Shown: positions 1 to 7,809, numbered from the stretch's first letter. The stretch is DNA of 38,240 nucleotides from Verrucomicrobiota bacterium JB024 (GCA_030673825.1 JAUTCS010000082.1:1-38240), one strand, 5' to 3'. Numbers and translations: made by a program. Notes: generated from the sequence alone by a model not told the origin.

Positions 1-992
1 TCTTTGAGGTTTTAAAGAACTACGGATTTTTCAAAAACCTGTTCGAGGCCACGGTGGCGTGGATCAAAGAGCATCAGCCGCGAGCGGTCTGCTTTGTCGA
101 TTACCCGGGGTTCAACCTCCGCCTGGCCGAGCGCCTGCACAAGGAGGGCATCAGCGTGAAGGGCGGGGGAGCGACGCGCCTGCTCTACTATATCAGCCCG
201 CAGATCTGGGCGTGGAAGGGGCACCGGCGCTTCAAGATGGCCAAGCTTCTCGACGCGCTGGCGGTGATTTTTCCCTTCGAGGTCAAGTGCTACGCGGACA
301 CCGACCTGCCCGTGACCTACGTGGGGCATCCTTTTACGGCGGCGGACTACGAGCTGCCGTTGCGTTACGCGCCGGAGGGGCCGCTCCTGCTGCTGCCCGG
401 CAGCCGCAAGACGCCCGTGCGGCGGATTTTCCCGCTCATGCTGCGCGCACTGGAGCGGCGCTACGGCGGCTCGGGGCCGGGTGAACCGGCGAGGCAGCGA
501 AGCGTTTCGCCGGACGAGCGGGCGGTGGCGATTTACCCCGGCGAGGCCATTGCGGAGGTCCTGCGCGAGCAACTGGCGGCTTTTCCGGCGCTGAAGGACC
601 GGGTCCGGCTGGAGCCCGGCGACGCGGTGGCCGAGGCGGCGGCGGTCCTGACCAGCTCGGGCACGATGTCGCTCAACTGCGCGCTGGCGGCGATTCCGGG
701 AGCGATTGTTTACCGGGCCAACCCGCTGACGTACTTCATCGGGCGGCGCGTGGTCAGCATCGACCGACTGGGCATCGCCAACATCCTGCTCGGGCGCGAC
801 GTGTACCCCGAATATTTGCAAGGCGCGGCCAGCCCCGAGGCGCTCGGGCGCGAGCTCGACGCCTGCCTGGGCGATCCGGCCCGTCTGGCCGCGACCCGCG
901 AGGCCGCAGCCGAGCTGCTGCATCAGCTTGGTGAGGAGCGCGAGATGTCGCCCGCGCAGTGGGTGTTGAAAAACCTGCCGTCCCTCGCCTGA
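1..992 (+). CDS. lpxB: Lipid-A-disaccharide synthase LpxB, 5' end outside window
   Basis: The frame is open from base 3, so the true start lies upstream of the window; the GTG at 54 is internal. LpxB condenses UDP-2,3-diacylglucosamine with lipid X to make the lipid A disaccharide at the inner face of the cytoplasmic membrane. Seen here: VDYPGFNLRLAERL, YYISPQIWAWK, a VTYVGHPF segment, LLLLPGSR and SSGTMSLNCALA, all in the usual order for this GT19 family. The end, TGA at 990-992, fits a normal C-terminus. Oddity: about 18 residues (GGSGPGEPARQRSVSPDE, bases about 466-522) sit after ALERRYG in a region that does not match E. coli LpxB as I recall it, and they are encoded by palindromic DNA. 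Identity is secure; the function of the insertion is unknown. Confidence 0.93.
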   Translation, partial: FEVLKNYGFFKNLFEATVAWIKEHQPRAVCFVDYPGFNLRLAERLHKEGISVKGGGATRLLYYISPQIWAWKGHRRFKMAKLLDALAVIFPFEVKCYADTDLPVTYVGHPFTAADYELPLRYAPEGPLLLLPGSRKTPVRRIFPLMLRALERRYGGSGPGEPARQRSVSPDERAVAIYPGEAIAEVLREQLAAFPALKDRVRLEPGDAVAEAAAVLTSSGTMSLNCALAAIPGAIVYRANPLTYFIGRRVVSIDRLGIANILLGRDVYPEYLQGAASPEALGRELDACLGDPARLAATREAAAELLHQLGEEREMSPAQWVLKNLPSLA

Positions 993-1128
993 ACCCGGTA
1001 AAAGCGAACCGCAACGACGGCGCAAGCTGCGCTGCTAATGTAGGCATGTTGGGGGCGGCGCGGTGTCCGGGCGTGACTTTGCCGTCGGCATCCTCATATT
1101 CTCGTGGCCGCTGAACCAGCTGTTGCCC

Positions 1129-1923
1129 ATGACGACCCCCTTGAGCGAAATTCGTGAAAAACTCATCGATGCGGACGCCGCGTGTACCGACTGGGAGGGC
1201 TTCGAGTGTTGGAGCCTGCCCCTGGACGAACTGGGTGCGCGTTTCGTCCTCCCCAAGCGCGCCGCCACGGGCAACCCGTGGTTCTGGCGTCCGGAGTTTT
1301 TCGGGGCATTTCCAGGGGCCGACCTCGCGCTGCTGGCGCGGGGATGGACGCTGGGGTTTCTTGATTTACCGAACCATTACGGCTGCCCGTTGGCGGTGGA
1401 GAAGTTCGCCGGGCTGCATACTTTTGCCACGCGCCGGTTGGGGCTGGCCGCGCGGGTCGCCATCATGGCGCTCAGCCGCGGCGGGCTCTCCGGGTATCAC
1501 TTCGCGTCCGAGTACCCGGAAAAGGTCTGCGCCCTCTACGCGGACAACCCAGTGTGCGATTTTCGCAGCTGGCCCGGCGGGCTGTGGAAGGGTCCCGGCA
1601 GCCCGGAGGATTGGCAGAAGCTCCTTGCCGTCTATGGCCTCAGCGACGCCGAGGCCCGAGCCTACGCGCACCAGCCCGCCAGCGAGGCGACGCTGCGACC
1701 CATCGTCGAGGCAGGCATCCCGGTTCTGCACGTGGCCGGTGACGCCGACGAGGTCGTCCCCTACGAGGAAAACACGGTCGTCCTGCGCGGCCTGCTGGAA
1801 AAACTCGGCGGCGACTACCGCGAGATCACCGTCCCCGGCGGCAAGCACCACCCGCACGGCCTGCCGGACCTCACGCCCATCGTGGAGTTTTGCGAAGAGG
1901 CGTTCGCCCGGTGCGGCGAGTAG
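1129..1923 (+). CDS. Alpha/beta hydrolase family protein
   Basis: A 264-aa protein with the alpha/beta-hydrolase order of catalytic elements: a nucleophile elbow ALSRGGLSG (Ser in G/A-x-S-x-G), an acid in HVAGDADEVVPYEEN and a late histidine in PGGKHHPHGL. No signal peptide or membrane segment is seen, so it is probably cytoplasmic; the substrate cannot be read from sequence. I chose the ATG at 1129. A GTG at 1063 would add 22 residues (MSGRDFAVGILIFSW...), which look hydrophobic and are not needed for the fold, but this start cannot be excluded. The gene follows lpxB by about 136 bp in the same direction and has no obvious link to lipid A synthesis. A palindromic repeat lies downstream. Confidence 0.75.
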   Translation: MTTPLSEIREKLIDADAACTDWEGFECWSLPLDELGARFVLPKRAATGNPWFWRPEFFGAFPGADLALLARGWTLGFLDLPNHYGCPLAVEKFAGLHTFATRRLGLAARVAIMALSRGGLSGYHFASEYPEKVCALYADNPVCDFRSWPGGLWKGPGSPEDWQKLLAVYGLSDAEARAYAHQPASEATLRPIVEAGIPVLHVAGDADEVVPYEENTVVLRGLLEKLGGDYREITVPGGKHHPHGLPDLTPIVEFCEEAFARCGE

Positions 1924-1967
1924 CGATTACGTGCCGGGGGGTGCGTTAGTTTCAGCTCCCTGTTTTT

Positions 1968-2036
1968 TACCACGGATATTACGGATCACAACAGATAGTT
2001 CTATTCCGATTCGTGCCATCCGTGTGATCCGTGGTT
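1968..2036. repeat. Intergenic palindrome with ACGGAT tandem units (R1)
   Basis: The left arm reads ACCACGGATATTACGGATCA (from 1969). The reverse complement of the right arm (2013-2035) reads ACCACGGATCACACGGATGG. The arms are imperfect inverted repeats of about 21 bp, each containing an ACGGAT unit twice at 9-10-bp spacing, flanked by T6 on the left and TTAAATAAAA on the right. It fills the gap between the hydrolase stop and proS and could act as a terminator in either direction. The same architecture with different sequence is seen at 23084-23166 and 33484-33562. From memory, similar ACCACGGAT-type repeats are common in Verrucomicrobia and Planctomycetes; I cannot check that here. Confidence 0.8.
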
Positions 2037-2109
2037 AAATAAAATCTTTTTCCGCCGGAAAACTTCCGCGCTTGCCACGGCGGGCGGGGGCGCTTGCATT
2101 GGAGCGCTT

Positions 2110-3636
2110 ATGGCAAAAGCGAAGACAGCCATCACCCCGACGCGGGCCGAGGACTACCCGGAATGGTACCAGCAGGTCATCAAGGCCGCCGACATGGCGG
2201 AAAATTCGCCCGTGCGCGGGTGCATGGTGATCAAGCCCTGGGGCTACACGCTGTGGGAGAACATCCAGCGCGTGCTCGACCAGATGTTTAAGGACACCGG
2301 CCACGTGAACGCCTATTTCCCGCTCTTCATCCCCAAGAGCTACCTCGAAAAAGAGGCCGCCCACGTCGAGGGCTTTGCCAAGGAGTGCGCCGTGGTGACG
2401 CATTCGCGCCTCGTCGATGACGGCAACGGCGGGCTCAAGCCCGACAGCCCGCTGGAGGAGCCGCTCATCGTGCGCCCGACCTCCGAGACCATTATTGGCG
2501 AAATGTACGCCAAGTGGGTCCAAAGCTACCGCGACCTGCCCATCCTCATCAACCAGTGGGCCAACGTCGTTCGCTGGGAGATGCGCACCCGCCTGTTTCT
2601 GCGCACGGCGGAGTTTCTCTGGCAGGAGGGGCACACCGTCCACGCCACCGCCGAGGAGGCGATGGAGGAGACCCGCAAGATGCTCGCCGTCTACGCCGAC
2701 TTCGCGGAGAATTATATGGCCATGCCCGTGATCTGCGGGGAAAAGACCCCCGGCGAGCGTTTCCCCGGCGCGGACCACACGTTTTCCATCGAGGCCATGA
2801 TGCAGGACCGCAAGGCCCTCCAGGCCGGGACCAGCCACTTCCTGGGGCAGAACTTCTCCAAGGCCAGTGGGATCAAGTTCCAGAACGAGCAGGGCGAGGA
2901 ACAGCTCGCCTGGACGACCTCGTGGGGCGTCTCCACGCGCCTGATCGGCGGGCTCATCATGACCCACGCCGACGACGACGGCCTCGTGCTGCCGCCGCGC
3001 CTGGCCCCCTCGCACGTGGTTATCCTGCCCGTCATGCACAAGCCCGAGACTGCCGACGCCGTGCTCGCGTACTGCGAGTCGCTCAAGCAGGAGCTCCAGG
3101 CGCAGACTTTTGCGGGTCGCCGGGTCGAGGTCGAAATCGACAAGCGCGACCTGCGCGGCGGTGAAAAACGCTGGGGCTGGGTCAAAAAGGGCGTGCCGCT
3201 CATCGTCGAGGCCGGCCCCCGCGACATCGAGAACAACGCGGTCTTCGTCGCCCGCCGCGACACCGGCGAAAAGGTCGGCCTGTCCCGCGCCGAATTTGTC
3301 GCCACCGTGGCCGAGCGCCTGCAAGGCATTCAGGACGACATGCTCGCCCGCGCCAAGGCCCACCGCGCCGAGAACACCAAGACCCTCGACACGCTGGAAG
3401 ACTTTAAGGCGTACTTTACGCCGGAAAACGCCGAGCGCCCGGAAATCCACGGCGGCTTTGCCATCGCGCACTGGGGCGGCGATGCCGAGGACGAGGACCG
3501 CCTGGCCAAGGAGATGAAGGTGACCATCCGCAACATCCCGCTCGAAGGCCAGTTCGGCTACGACGGGGAGCCGGGCACCTGCATCTACACCGGCAAGCTC
3601 AGCGCGCAGCGCGTCATCTTCGCCAAGTCGTACTAA
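2110..3636 (+). CDS. proS: Prolyl-tRNA synthetase, archaeal/eukaryote-like type
   Basis: The 508-aa product charges tRNA-Pro with proline in the cytoplasm. It has the short class II ProRS form found in archaea, eukaryotes and some bacteria: no large editing (INS) insertion between motifs 2 and 3, and a C-terminal extension ending in tyrosine (RVIFAKSY). Seen: GCMVIKPWGYTLWE near residue 36, RPTSETIIGEMYAKW (the TxE proline-binding segment), RTRLFLRTAEFLWQEGHT (motif 2) and TTSWGVSTRLIGGLIMTHAD (motif 3), followed by an anticodon-binding domain with VEIDKRDLRGGEK. Length and motifs fit the family throughout. The ATG at 2110 begins MAKAKTAITPTRAEDYPEWY, the usual N-terminus. A stem-loop terminator follows at 3647-3678. 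Confidence 0.96.
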   Translation: MAKAKTAITPTRAEDYPEWYQQVIKAADMAENSPVRGCMVIKPWGYTLWENIQRVLDQMFKDTGHVNAYFPLFIPKSYLEKEAAHVEGFAKECAVVTHSRLVDDGNGGLKPDSPLEEPLIVRPTSETIIGEMYAKWVQSYRDLPILINQWANVVRWEMRTRLFLRTAEFLWQEGHTVHATAEEAMEETRKMLAVYADFAENYMAMPVICGEKTPGERFPGADHTFSIEAMMQDRKALQAGTSHFLGQNFSKASGIKFQNEQGEEQLAWTTSWGVSTRLIGGLIMTHADDDGLVLPPRLAPSHVVILPVMHKPETADAVLAYCESLKQELQAQTFAGRRVEVEIDKRDLRGGEKRWGWVKKGVPLIVEAGPRDIENNAVFVARRDTGEKVGLSRAEFVATVAERLQGIQDDMLARAKAHRAENTKTLDTLEDFKAYFTPENAERPEIHGGFAIAHWGGDAEDEDRLAKEMKVTIRNIPLEGQFGYDGEPGTCIYTGKLSAQRVIFAKSY

Positions 3637-3646
3637 ACCTTCCGCG

Positions 3647-3678
3647 ACCGGGGGCGGGAACATTCGGCCCCCGGTTTT
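3647..3678 (+). terminator. Rho-independent terminator of proS
   Basis: A perfect stem ACCGGGGGC (3647-3655) pairs with GCCCCCGGT (3667-3675) around an 11-nt loop and runs into a short T tract (3675-3678). It starts 11 bp after the proS stop codon. Confidence 0.75.
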
Positions 3679-3785
3679 GACTCAATCCTTGTCGCGTCCC
3701 AAGCGGTTCACCGGACGGGGTTTACCTCGCTGCCCGGAAAAATACCTTTGCCAGCGGGGCGCCGAACGTCTTTCCCTTTTTTCCC

Positions 3786-4238
3786 ATGCCCAAAGTCGAT
3801 CTCGAACTCGTCAAACTCGTCCTGCAGCGCAACGAACTGGATGTGCGCCAGGTCTCGCAGATTATCGAAGACATCAACGTCGAAGTGGCCGCCATGGTCG
3901 AAGACGAGGATAAGCCGCCGCCCATCAAGAAGCAGTTCGTCATGATGGTGTCTGACCCCGAGGGCAAGCTCGCCGGACAGAATATGACCGGCTGGGTCCT
4001 GCAAATCCCCGAGGAGGACAGCCCCTACGTGGCTAACGAGCGCCTGATCAAGTCCGGCTACGCCTACAACGCCTCGCCGCGCGGCCGCCGCATCCCGGTC
4101 CAGTCCATCGGCGAGATCTGCGAGGTCGTCACCGCGAAGTTCACCAAGGAAAACAACGTGTGGATCAAGACCAAGGAGCCCATCCTCCTCGTGACCACCG
4201 ACAACAAGCTGCCCATGGACGAGGGCGGCAAGTTCTAG
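3786..4238 (+). CDS. Conserved-looking hypothetical protein, 150 aa
   Basis: I do not recognise this family. The 150-aa product is soluble, with no signal peptide or membrane segment. It has a helical N-terminus (ELVKLVLQRNELDVRQVSQIIEDIN), an acidic linker (EDEDKPPPIKKQ), and then a mainly beta region: FVMMVSDPEGKLAG, TGWVLQIPEEDSPYVANERL, RRIPVQSIGEICEVVTAKF and IKTKEPILLVTTDNKLP. Codon usage matches its neighbours, and the frame is intact from ATG to TAG, so it is very probably a real gene. It stands alone between the proS terminator and a strong inverted repeat at 4264-4299, which suggests its own transcription unit. Confidence 0.8.
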   Translation: MPKVDLELVKLVLQRNELDVRQVSQIIEDINVEVAAMVEDEDKPPPIKKQFVMMVSDPEGKLAGQNMTGWVLQIPEEDSPYVANERLIKSGYAYNASPRGRRIPVQSIGEICEVVTAKFTKENNVWIKTKEPILLVTTDNKLPMDEGGKF

Positions 4239-4263
4239 CTTTTTTGTTTTTATGTGATTGGAT

Positions 4264-4299
4264 GCGAGAAACCCTTTTGTGAACAAAAGGGTTTCTCGC
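4264..4299. terminator. 16-bp perfect inverted repeat, likely terminator
   Basis: GCGAGAAACCCTTTTG (4264-4279) and CAAAAGGGTTTCTCGC (4284-4299) are perfect inverted repeats around a TGAA tetraloop. The stem starts 25 bp after the stop codon of the 150-aa gene. There is no T run directly after it on the + strand: the nearest comes about 22 nt later. A T-rich run lies upstream at 4240-4251. Termination is therefore an inference; a recognition or REP-like site is an alternative. Confidence 0.6.
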
Positions 4300-4374
4300 G
4301 CTCTTCCCAAAAAACTTTATCTTTTTTGCGTATTGCACGCACCCGCATTTACTCATCCTTAACGTCGTATCACC

Positions 4375-4809
4375 ATGAAACGTGCCCTTCTGATCCTTTC
4401 CGCCCTGTTTTGCCTGAGCCTCCCGGCCATGGCCGCCGATTCGCCCGAGGGCGAGTTCGCGGACAAGATCGAGCAGGCTTTCTCCTCCGGTAAGCCCCAG
4501 AGCTTTATGGACCTGTACTACCAGGGGGTGCCCGCGGAACTGACCCCGGTTTTTACAAAGCTGTGGCAGACGGTCCTCTCGGACAAGACCGAGCTGGCCC
4601 ACGCACAGATCAAGCCGCTGGAAGAAGAGAAAGTGGCCGAGGAAAACCGTTCGGTCGAGGCCGCCGGCAAGGTCTATGTGCGGACCGCTCCGGCCGTCGC
4701 CGCGCTGATTATCGACACCAAGGCCAAGGAAAAGATGACCATTCCGCTCAGCTTCGTGGATGGCCACTACTACCTGGCCAGTTGGAAGGCCCAGCCCGCG
4801 CAGGAGTAG
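4375..4809 (+). CDS. Small exported hypothetical protein, 144 aa
   Basis: The protein begins with a clear Sec signal peptide: MKRALLILSALFCLSLPAMA followed by A-ADSPEG, with an AMA|A cleavage site near residue 20. The mature part is about 123 residues, charged and probably compact (FADKIEQAFSSGKPQSFMDL, then KTELAHAQIKPLEEEK and IDTKAKEKMTIPLSFVDGHY). I recognise no family. The layout, a helical start followed by a beta sheet ending in FVDGHYYLASWK, recalls small periplasmic proteins of the NTF2-like or DUF4440-like kind, but that is only an impression. It is a single gene, with convergent lipoprotein gene 4823-5011 on the other strand. Confidence 0.8.
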   Translation: MKRALLILSALFCLSLPAMAADSPEGEFADKIEQAFSSGKPQSFMDLYYQGVPAELTPVFTKLWQTVLSDKTELAHAQIKPLEEEKVAEENRSVEAAGKVYVRTAPAVAALIIDTKAKEKMTIPLSFVDGHYYLASWKAQPAQE

Positions 4810-4822
4810 GGCACACCAAGGC

Positions 4823-5011
4823 TCACTTCGTATCCTTAATATCGACCCCGTAGTTGTCGCTCTGGGTGTCGTCGTTGTTTTCGGTAAAGCTCATCCCGAA
4901 GCCGTCGCGGACGGTTGTGGTGCTCTCGCAGCCGCATAGAAAGGCGGTCGCGGCCAGCAGAAACAGCGGAAGGAGACGAAAAAAGCACTTTGGTGTTGAT
5001 GTACGGATCAT
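4823..5011 (-). CDS. Small lipoprotein, 62 aa
   Basis: The ATG at 5011 opens a 62-aa protein: MIRTSTPKCFFRLLPLF, a hydrophobic stretch ending in FLCGCES, then a short hydrophilic tail (TVRDGFGMSFTENNDDTQSD, NYGVDIKDTK). LCG|C is an acceptable lipobox with the modified cysteine at residue 28, so the mature lipoprotein has about 35 residues. The function is unknown. A longer open frame continues upstream across the SRP RNA gene, but this start is the only one that gives a signal sequence. The gene is divergent from ffs and its start overlaps the proposed ffs promoter. The tail and lipobox argue for a real gene despite the size. Confidence 0.6.
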   Translation of the reverse strand: MIRTSTPKCFFRLLPLFLLAATAFLCGCESTTTVRDGFGMSFTENNDDTQSDNYGVDIKDTK

Positions 5012-5025
5012 GGTGAGCGAATATT
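4996..5025 (+). promoter_or_regulatory. Putative promoter of the SRP RNA gene
   Basis: TTGATG (4996-5001) and AATATT (5020-5025) are separated by 18 bp. The predicted transcription start, 7-8 nt downstream, coincides with the first base of the SRP RNA terminal stem at 5033. Each box matches consensus at 4 of 6 positions; the support comes from the position. Confidence 0.45.
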
Positions 5026-5032
5026 GATGCTT

Positions 5033-5128
5033 GGCCGGGTCCCATGCAACGACGAACCGGCGAATCCCGCCAGGTCCGGAAGGAAGCAACGGTAGCCAGG
5101 ATTCGCGTGTGCCGTGGGGTGCCTGGCC
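5033..5128 (+). ncRNA. ffs: Small (4.5S-type) signal recognition particle RNA
   Basis: The strand carries the near-invariant SRP domain IV core, GGTCCGGAAGGAAGCA at 5073-5088, with a GGAA tetraloop (5078-5081) and the opposing bulge side AGCAACGGTAGCC. The arms pair outward: GCGAATCC with GGATTCGC, then GGCCGGGT-CCC at the 5' end with GGGGTGCCTGGCC at the 3' end. A T6 run (5129-5134) follows the stem and serves as the terminator. The length of about 96 nt means the Alu domain is absent, as in most Gram-negative bacteria. The RNA binds Ffh and directs co-translational membrane targeting. It lies about 110 bp upstream of dnaX; ffs/scr next to dnaX is a recurrent arrangement in bacteria. Confidence 0.93.
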
Positions 5129-5237
5129 TTTTTTATGCCCGGATATCTCGCTCTGCGAGGTGGGTGGATCGCTAAAAATCACCCGGGCGGCGTTTCTTCG
5201 TTGAAGCCCCCGGCCCGGTCCCGCAATCTGTTTTCCC

Positions 5238-7007
5238 ATGGCAGAAGCCTACCAGGTCATCGCCCGCCGTTGGCGTCCGAAGCAGTTCGACGAACTCGTC
5301 GGACAGGAGCACATCGTGCGCACGCTCAAGAACGCCATCGATACCAATCGCATCGCCCATGCCTACCTGTTTGTGGGCCCGCGCGGCACTGGCAAGACCA
5401 CCACGGCCCGCATCTTTGCCAAGGCACTCAACGCCGAGGGCGGTCCCAGCGCCACCCCCGACGACACCACCGACATCAGCCGCGCCATCATGGACGGCTC
5501 CTGCATGGACGTGATCGAGATCGACGGGGCCTCCAACAACGGGGTGGACCAGATCCGCGACCTGCGCCAGGAGTGCCAGTACGCCCCGGCCCAGGGCACC
5601 TATAAGATCTACATCATCGACGAGGTGCACATGCTCTCGAACCAGGCGTGGAACGCGCTCCTCAAGACCCTGGAGGAGCCACCCGCGCACGTGAAGTTCA
5701 TCTTTGCCACGACCGAGGCGCACAAGGTGCTGGCCACCGTCGTCTCGCGCTGCCAGCGCTTCGAGTTTCGCCCGATCCCGGACGACAAGATCGCGGCCAA
5801 GCTGGGCGAAATCGCCGCCGCCGAGTCGATCGACATCACCCCTGGTGCTCTCGCCACCATTGCCCGCATGGCCGACGGCGGGATGCGCGACGCCCAGTCC
5901 ATCCTCGACCAGCTCATTTCCTTTTGCGGTAACAAGATCACCGACGAGAACGTGCTCGACGTGTACGGACTCGCCTCCGAGGACGACCTTCAGGCCCTTT
6001 GCGAGGCCATGGCCGCCGCCGCGCACCAGCCGCTTTTCGCCACGATCGAGCGCCTCGCCAGCGAGGGCCGCGACCTCTACCGACTCCTGCTGGACATTCA
6101 GCGCGTCGTGCGCCAGAGCTTGCTGGAGGCGATCCAGAACGGCGGACACACCGACCGGCTGGGCACGCCGCTCACCGCCGAGTCCCTCACCCGCATGCTC
6201 GACGCGCTCCAGGCCGCCGAGAGCTCCGTCCGCCAGGGGCTTTCCCAGCGGGTCAACTTCGAGGTGGCGCTGCTGAGGGCCATCGACCAGAGCCGATCCC
6301 GGGCGATCGACTCGCTCATTAGAGAAATTTCGCAGCTTGCAGCCGGCCTCCCCGAGGATGCCGGCCAAAAAAAAATAAGCCCATCGCCCGCGCCTGAAAA
6401 AGCCGCTCCGGCGACCAAGGGTGGGGCGACGACTCCAGCGCCTGAAAACGTTTCTCCTGCGAAACCAGCGGTTACTCCTGCGCCGGCGGCGTCCGTGGCC
6501 CCCGTTGCCAGCCCGGTTAAACGCGCGTCCTCCCCGGCGTCACCGCCCCCTCCGATCCAGTTGCCGCCGGCCAAGGAAGCTTTTACCGTCAAACCGGAGG
6601 CCAGACCCGCTCCGGTTCCCACACCTGCGCCCGCGGCCCCCGAGGAGGCTCCGCCACCCATCGTGCTGCCGGACGACGATGTTCCGCTGGAGGTGCTGGA
6701 GGCTGCCGCCGCCTCGGCAGGCGAGGAGGGCGAGTACTATGATTACTCCGCAAACGACGATACGTCGGTCTCTTTTGGTCGCGCAGCCGAGGATATTTCC
6801 TATCCGGGCAGCAAGCCCTTTGAGGCGGCACGGGAGCGGATTTCTCCAGAAGTCCTGGCGTTACTCGACGAGCGCCTGCGGGCGAGTCCCAAGTATTTGA
6901 AAAAACTCCCCAAGCCGAAGGCCGCCCCGGCGGCGGCTCCGGAAGCTGCCGCGCTGCCCGAGGAGGTGGCACTCCCCGAGGAAGACGAAGACGCCGAGGA
7001 CGCGTGA
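5238..7007 (+). CDS. dnaX: DNA polymerase III subunit tau/gamma (DnaX)
   Basis: The 589-aa clamp-loader ATPase opens the beta clamp at the replication fork. Seen: Walker A GPRGTGKT (47-54), YIIDEVHML (Walker B), [19 protein letters not shown], the SRC motif with the arginine finger ([10 protein letters not shown]), and [14 protein letters not shown] (domain II). Domain III ends near residue 375. Residues from about 380 are Pro/Ala-rich, with a short acidic-hydrophobic tail ([20 protein letters not shown]). Two oddities: the four zinc-ligand cysteines of E. coli DnaX are replaced in register by Ala66, Asp75, Thr78 and Ser81, and an A9 run at 6367-6375 places stop codons close by in both other frames (see that entry). 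No obvious tau domain V is visible. The ATG at 5238 gives the standard N-terminus [14 protein letters not shown]. Confidence 0.96.
   Translation: MAEAYQVIARRWRPKQFDELVGQEHIVRTLKNAIDTNRIAHAYLFVGPRGTGKTTTARIFAKALNAEGGPSATPDDTTDISRAIMDGSCMDVIEIDGASNNGVDQIRDLRQECQYAPAQGTYKIYIIDEVHMLSNQAWNALLKTLEEPPAHVKFIFATTEAHKVLATVVSRCQRFEFRPIPDDKIAAKLGEIAAAESIDITPGALATIARMADGGMRDAQSILDQLISFCGNKITDENVLDVYGLASEDDLQALCEAMAAAAHQPLFATIERLASEGRDLYRLLLDIQRVVRQSLLEAIQNGGHTDRLGTPLTAESLTRMLDALQAAESSVRQGLSQRVNFEVALLRAIDQSRSRAIDSLIREISQLAAGLPEDAGQKKISPSPAPEKAAPATKGGATTPAPENVSPAKPAVTPAPAASVAPVASPVKRASSPASPPPPIQLPPAKEAFTVKPEARPAPVPTPAPAAPEEAPPPIVLPDDDVPLEVLEAAAASAGEEGEYYDYSANDDTSVSFGRAAEDISYPGSKPFEAARERISPEVLALLDERLRASPKYLKKLPKPKAAPAAAPEAAALPEEVALPEEDEDAEDA
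6367..6378 (+). promoter_or_regulatory. A9 slippage site in dnaX with adjacent TAA
   Basis: Nine A residues (6367-6375) are read in frame as cAA AAA AAA Ata (Gln377-Lys378-Lys379-Ile380). Loss of one A in the transcript, or a +1 shift, gives TAA (6376-6378) directly after Lys379. Gain of one A, or -1 slippage on the heptamer A-AAA-AAA (6368-6374), gives NKPIARA and then TGA (6395-6397). Both outcomes make a gamma-like protein of 379 or 386 residues that keeps domains I-III. Thermus thermophilus dnaX uses an A9 run for transcriptional slippage and E. coli uses A-AAA-AAG for ribosomal frameshifting. No downstream hairpin was confirmed here. Confidence 0.65.
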
Positions 7008-7065
7008 TTCTCGCGCCCCGGTTGGTTTCACCAGCTCTGGTAAACGGCTCGTGGGCAGCCTGCGG

Positions 7066-7809
7066 CTAACGCATGTCCCAGATCGGGGCGAAGACCTTGC
7101 TGCTCATCCAGCCCTGTTCGCCGTCGGGGGTGACAACATAGGCGTAGTCGCCGTGCGTGCGCTTGATGTCGGCGGCGGCACCGGCGTGCAGGAAGCTCTT
7201 GGCCGGGCTGGTCGAGGTCGGAGCAAGCTGGAGCGGAGCGTCGTTGGAGAGAACGATGCCCTCCTTGCTCATAAAATGGTAGCCGGTCAGGCCGGTGCCG
7301 CCGCCGACCAGCCCGAGCAGGCACAAGGCAAGCAGTAGGGTGCGCCAAGGGCTGCGCCAACCGTAGAGCGGCGGCAGGGCGATGAGGAACGCCGCGCCCC
7401 AGAAGGTGAGAGCAGCCAGCCAAGTCCAAGTGTTGACCCCGGCGGCCTGCGCGTAGTCCTCATACCATGCCCGCGTGGGCGGAGTGGCCTCGACCGCATC
7501 GCGGGCCAGTTTAAGGTTGGCGCGGGCGTCTGCGTTGTCGGGATTGAGGACGAGGCAGCGCTCGTACTGGAGGATGGCCTGGCCGTATTCGCCGCTGGCG
7601 GTGTAGGCGTTGCCGAGATTATAATAGACGGTAGAGGCGGGGCTCTCCGCCAATAGCGCGGTGTAGCCCTCGATGGCCTGGGCGTACTGGCCATCCGTAT
7701 AGGCCAGATTGGCCGCGGCGAAGCGCTCGTCGAGCGAGGACGGAGCCTCTGCCGCCCGCAGGGCGAGCGTAGGCAGAAGCAGGAAAAAGATCAGCAGGGC
7801 GCGTTTCAT
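7066..7809 (-). CDS. batE: BatE-like TPR membrane protein
   Basis: Last gene of the Bat operon, 247 aa. It has a signal peptide (MKRALLIFFLLLPTLALRAA), then TPR-like repeats (FAAANLAYTDGQYAQAIEGY, YYNLGNAYTASGEYGQAIL and DNADARANLKLA), two membrane segments (TWLAALTFWGAAFLIALP, TLLLALCLLGLVGGGTGL), and a C-terminal SH3-like module (GIVLSNDAPLQLAPTSTS, DYAYVVTPDGEQGWMSSKVF). TPR plus SH3 is the usual BatE layout. Its ATG overlaps the batD stop by 4 bp. Bat proteins are named for Bacteroides aerotolerance and are thought to act in the cell envelope with a MoxR ATPase; the exact reaction is not known. The TPRs probably serve as a protein scaffold on the periplasmic side. Confidence 0.85.
   Translation of the reverse strand: MKRALLIFFLLLPTLALRAAEAPSSLDERFAAANLAYTDGQYAQAIEGYTALLAESPASTVYYNLGNAYTASGEYGQAILQYERCLVLNPDNADARANLKLARDAVEATPPTRAWYEDYAQAAGVNTWTWLAALTFWGAAFLIALPPLYGWRSPWRTLLLALCLLGLVGGGTGLTGYHFMSKEGIVLSNDAPLQLAPTSTSPAKSFLHAGAAADIKRTHGDYAYVVTPDGEQGWMSSKVFAPIWDMR

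Noticed and set aside
54-992. LpxB beginning at the GTG at 54
   Set aside because: The frame is open to the left window edge and the residues before it (EVLKNYGFFKNLFEATVAWI) are typical LpxB sequence, so the gene is cut by the window.
2035-3663. 542-aa open frame antisense to proS
   Set aside because: A shadow of a GC-rich gene; the opposite frame has full ProRS motifs, while this one has low-complexity Gly/Val/Leu sequence and no family features.
5172-6368. 398-aa open frame antisense to dnaX
   Set aside because: Covers the SRP RNA-dnaX gap and the DnaX core on the opposite strand; no motifs, typical high-GC shadow.
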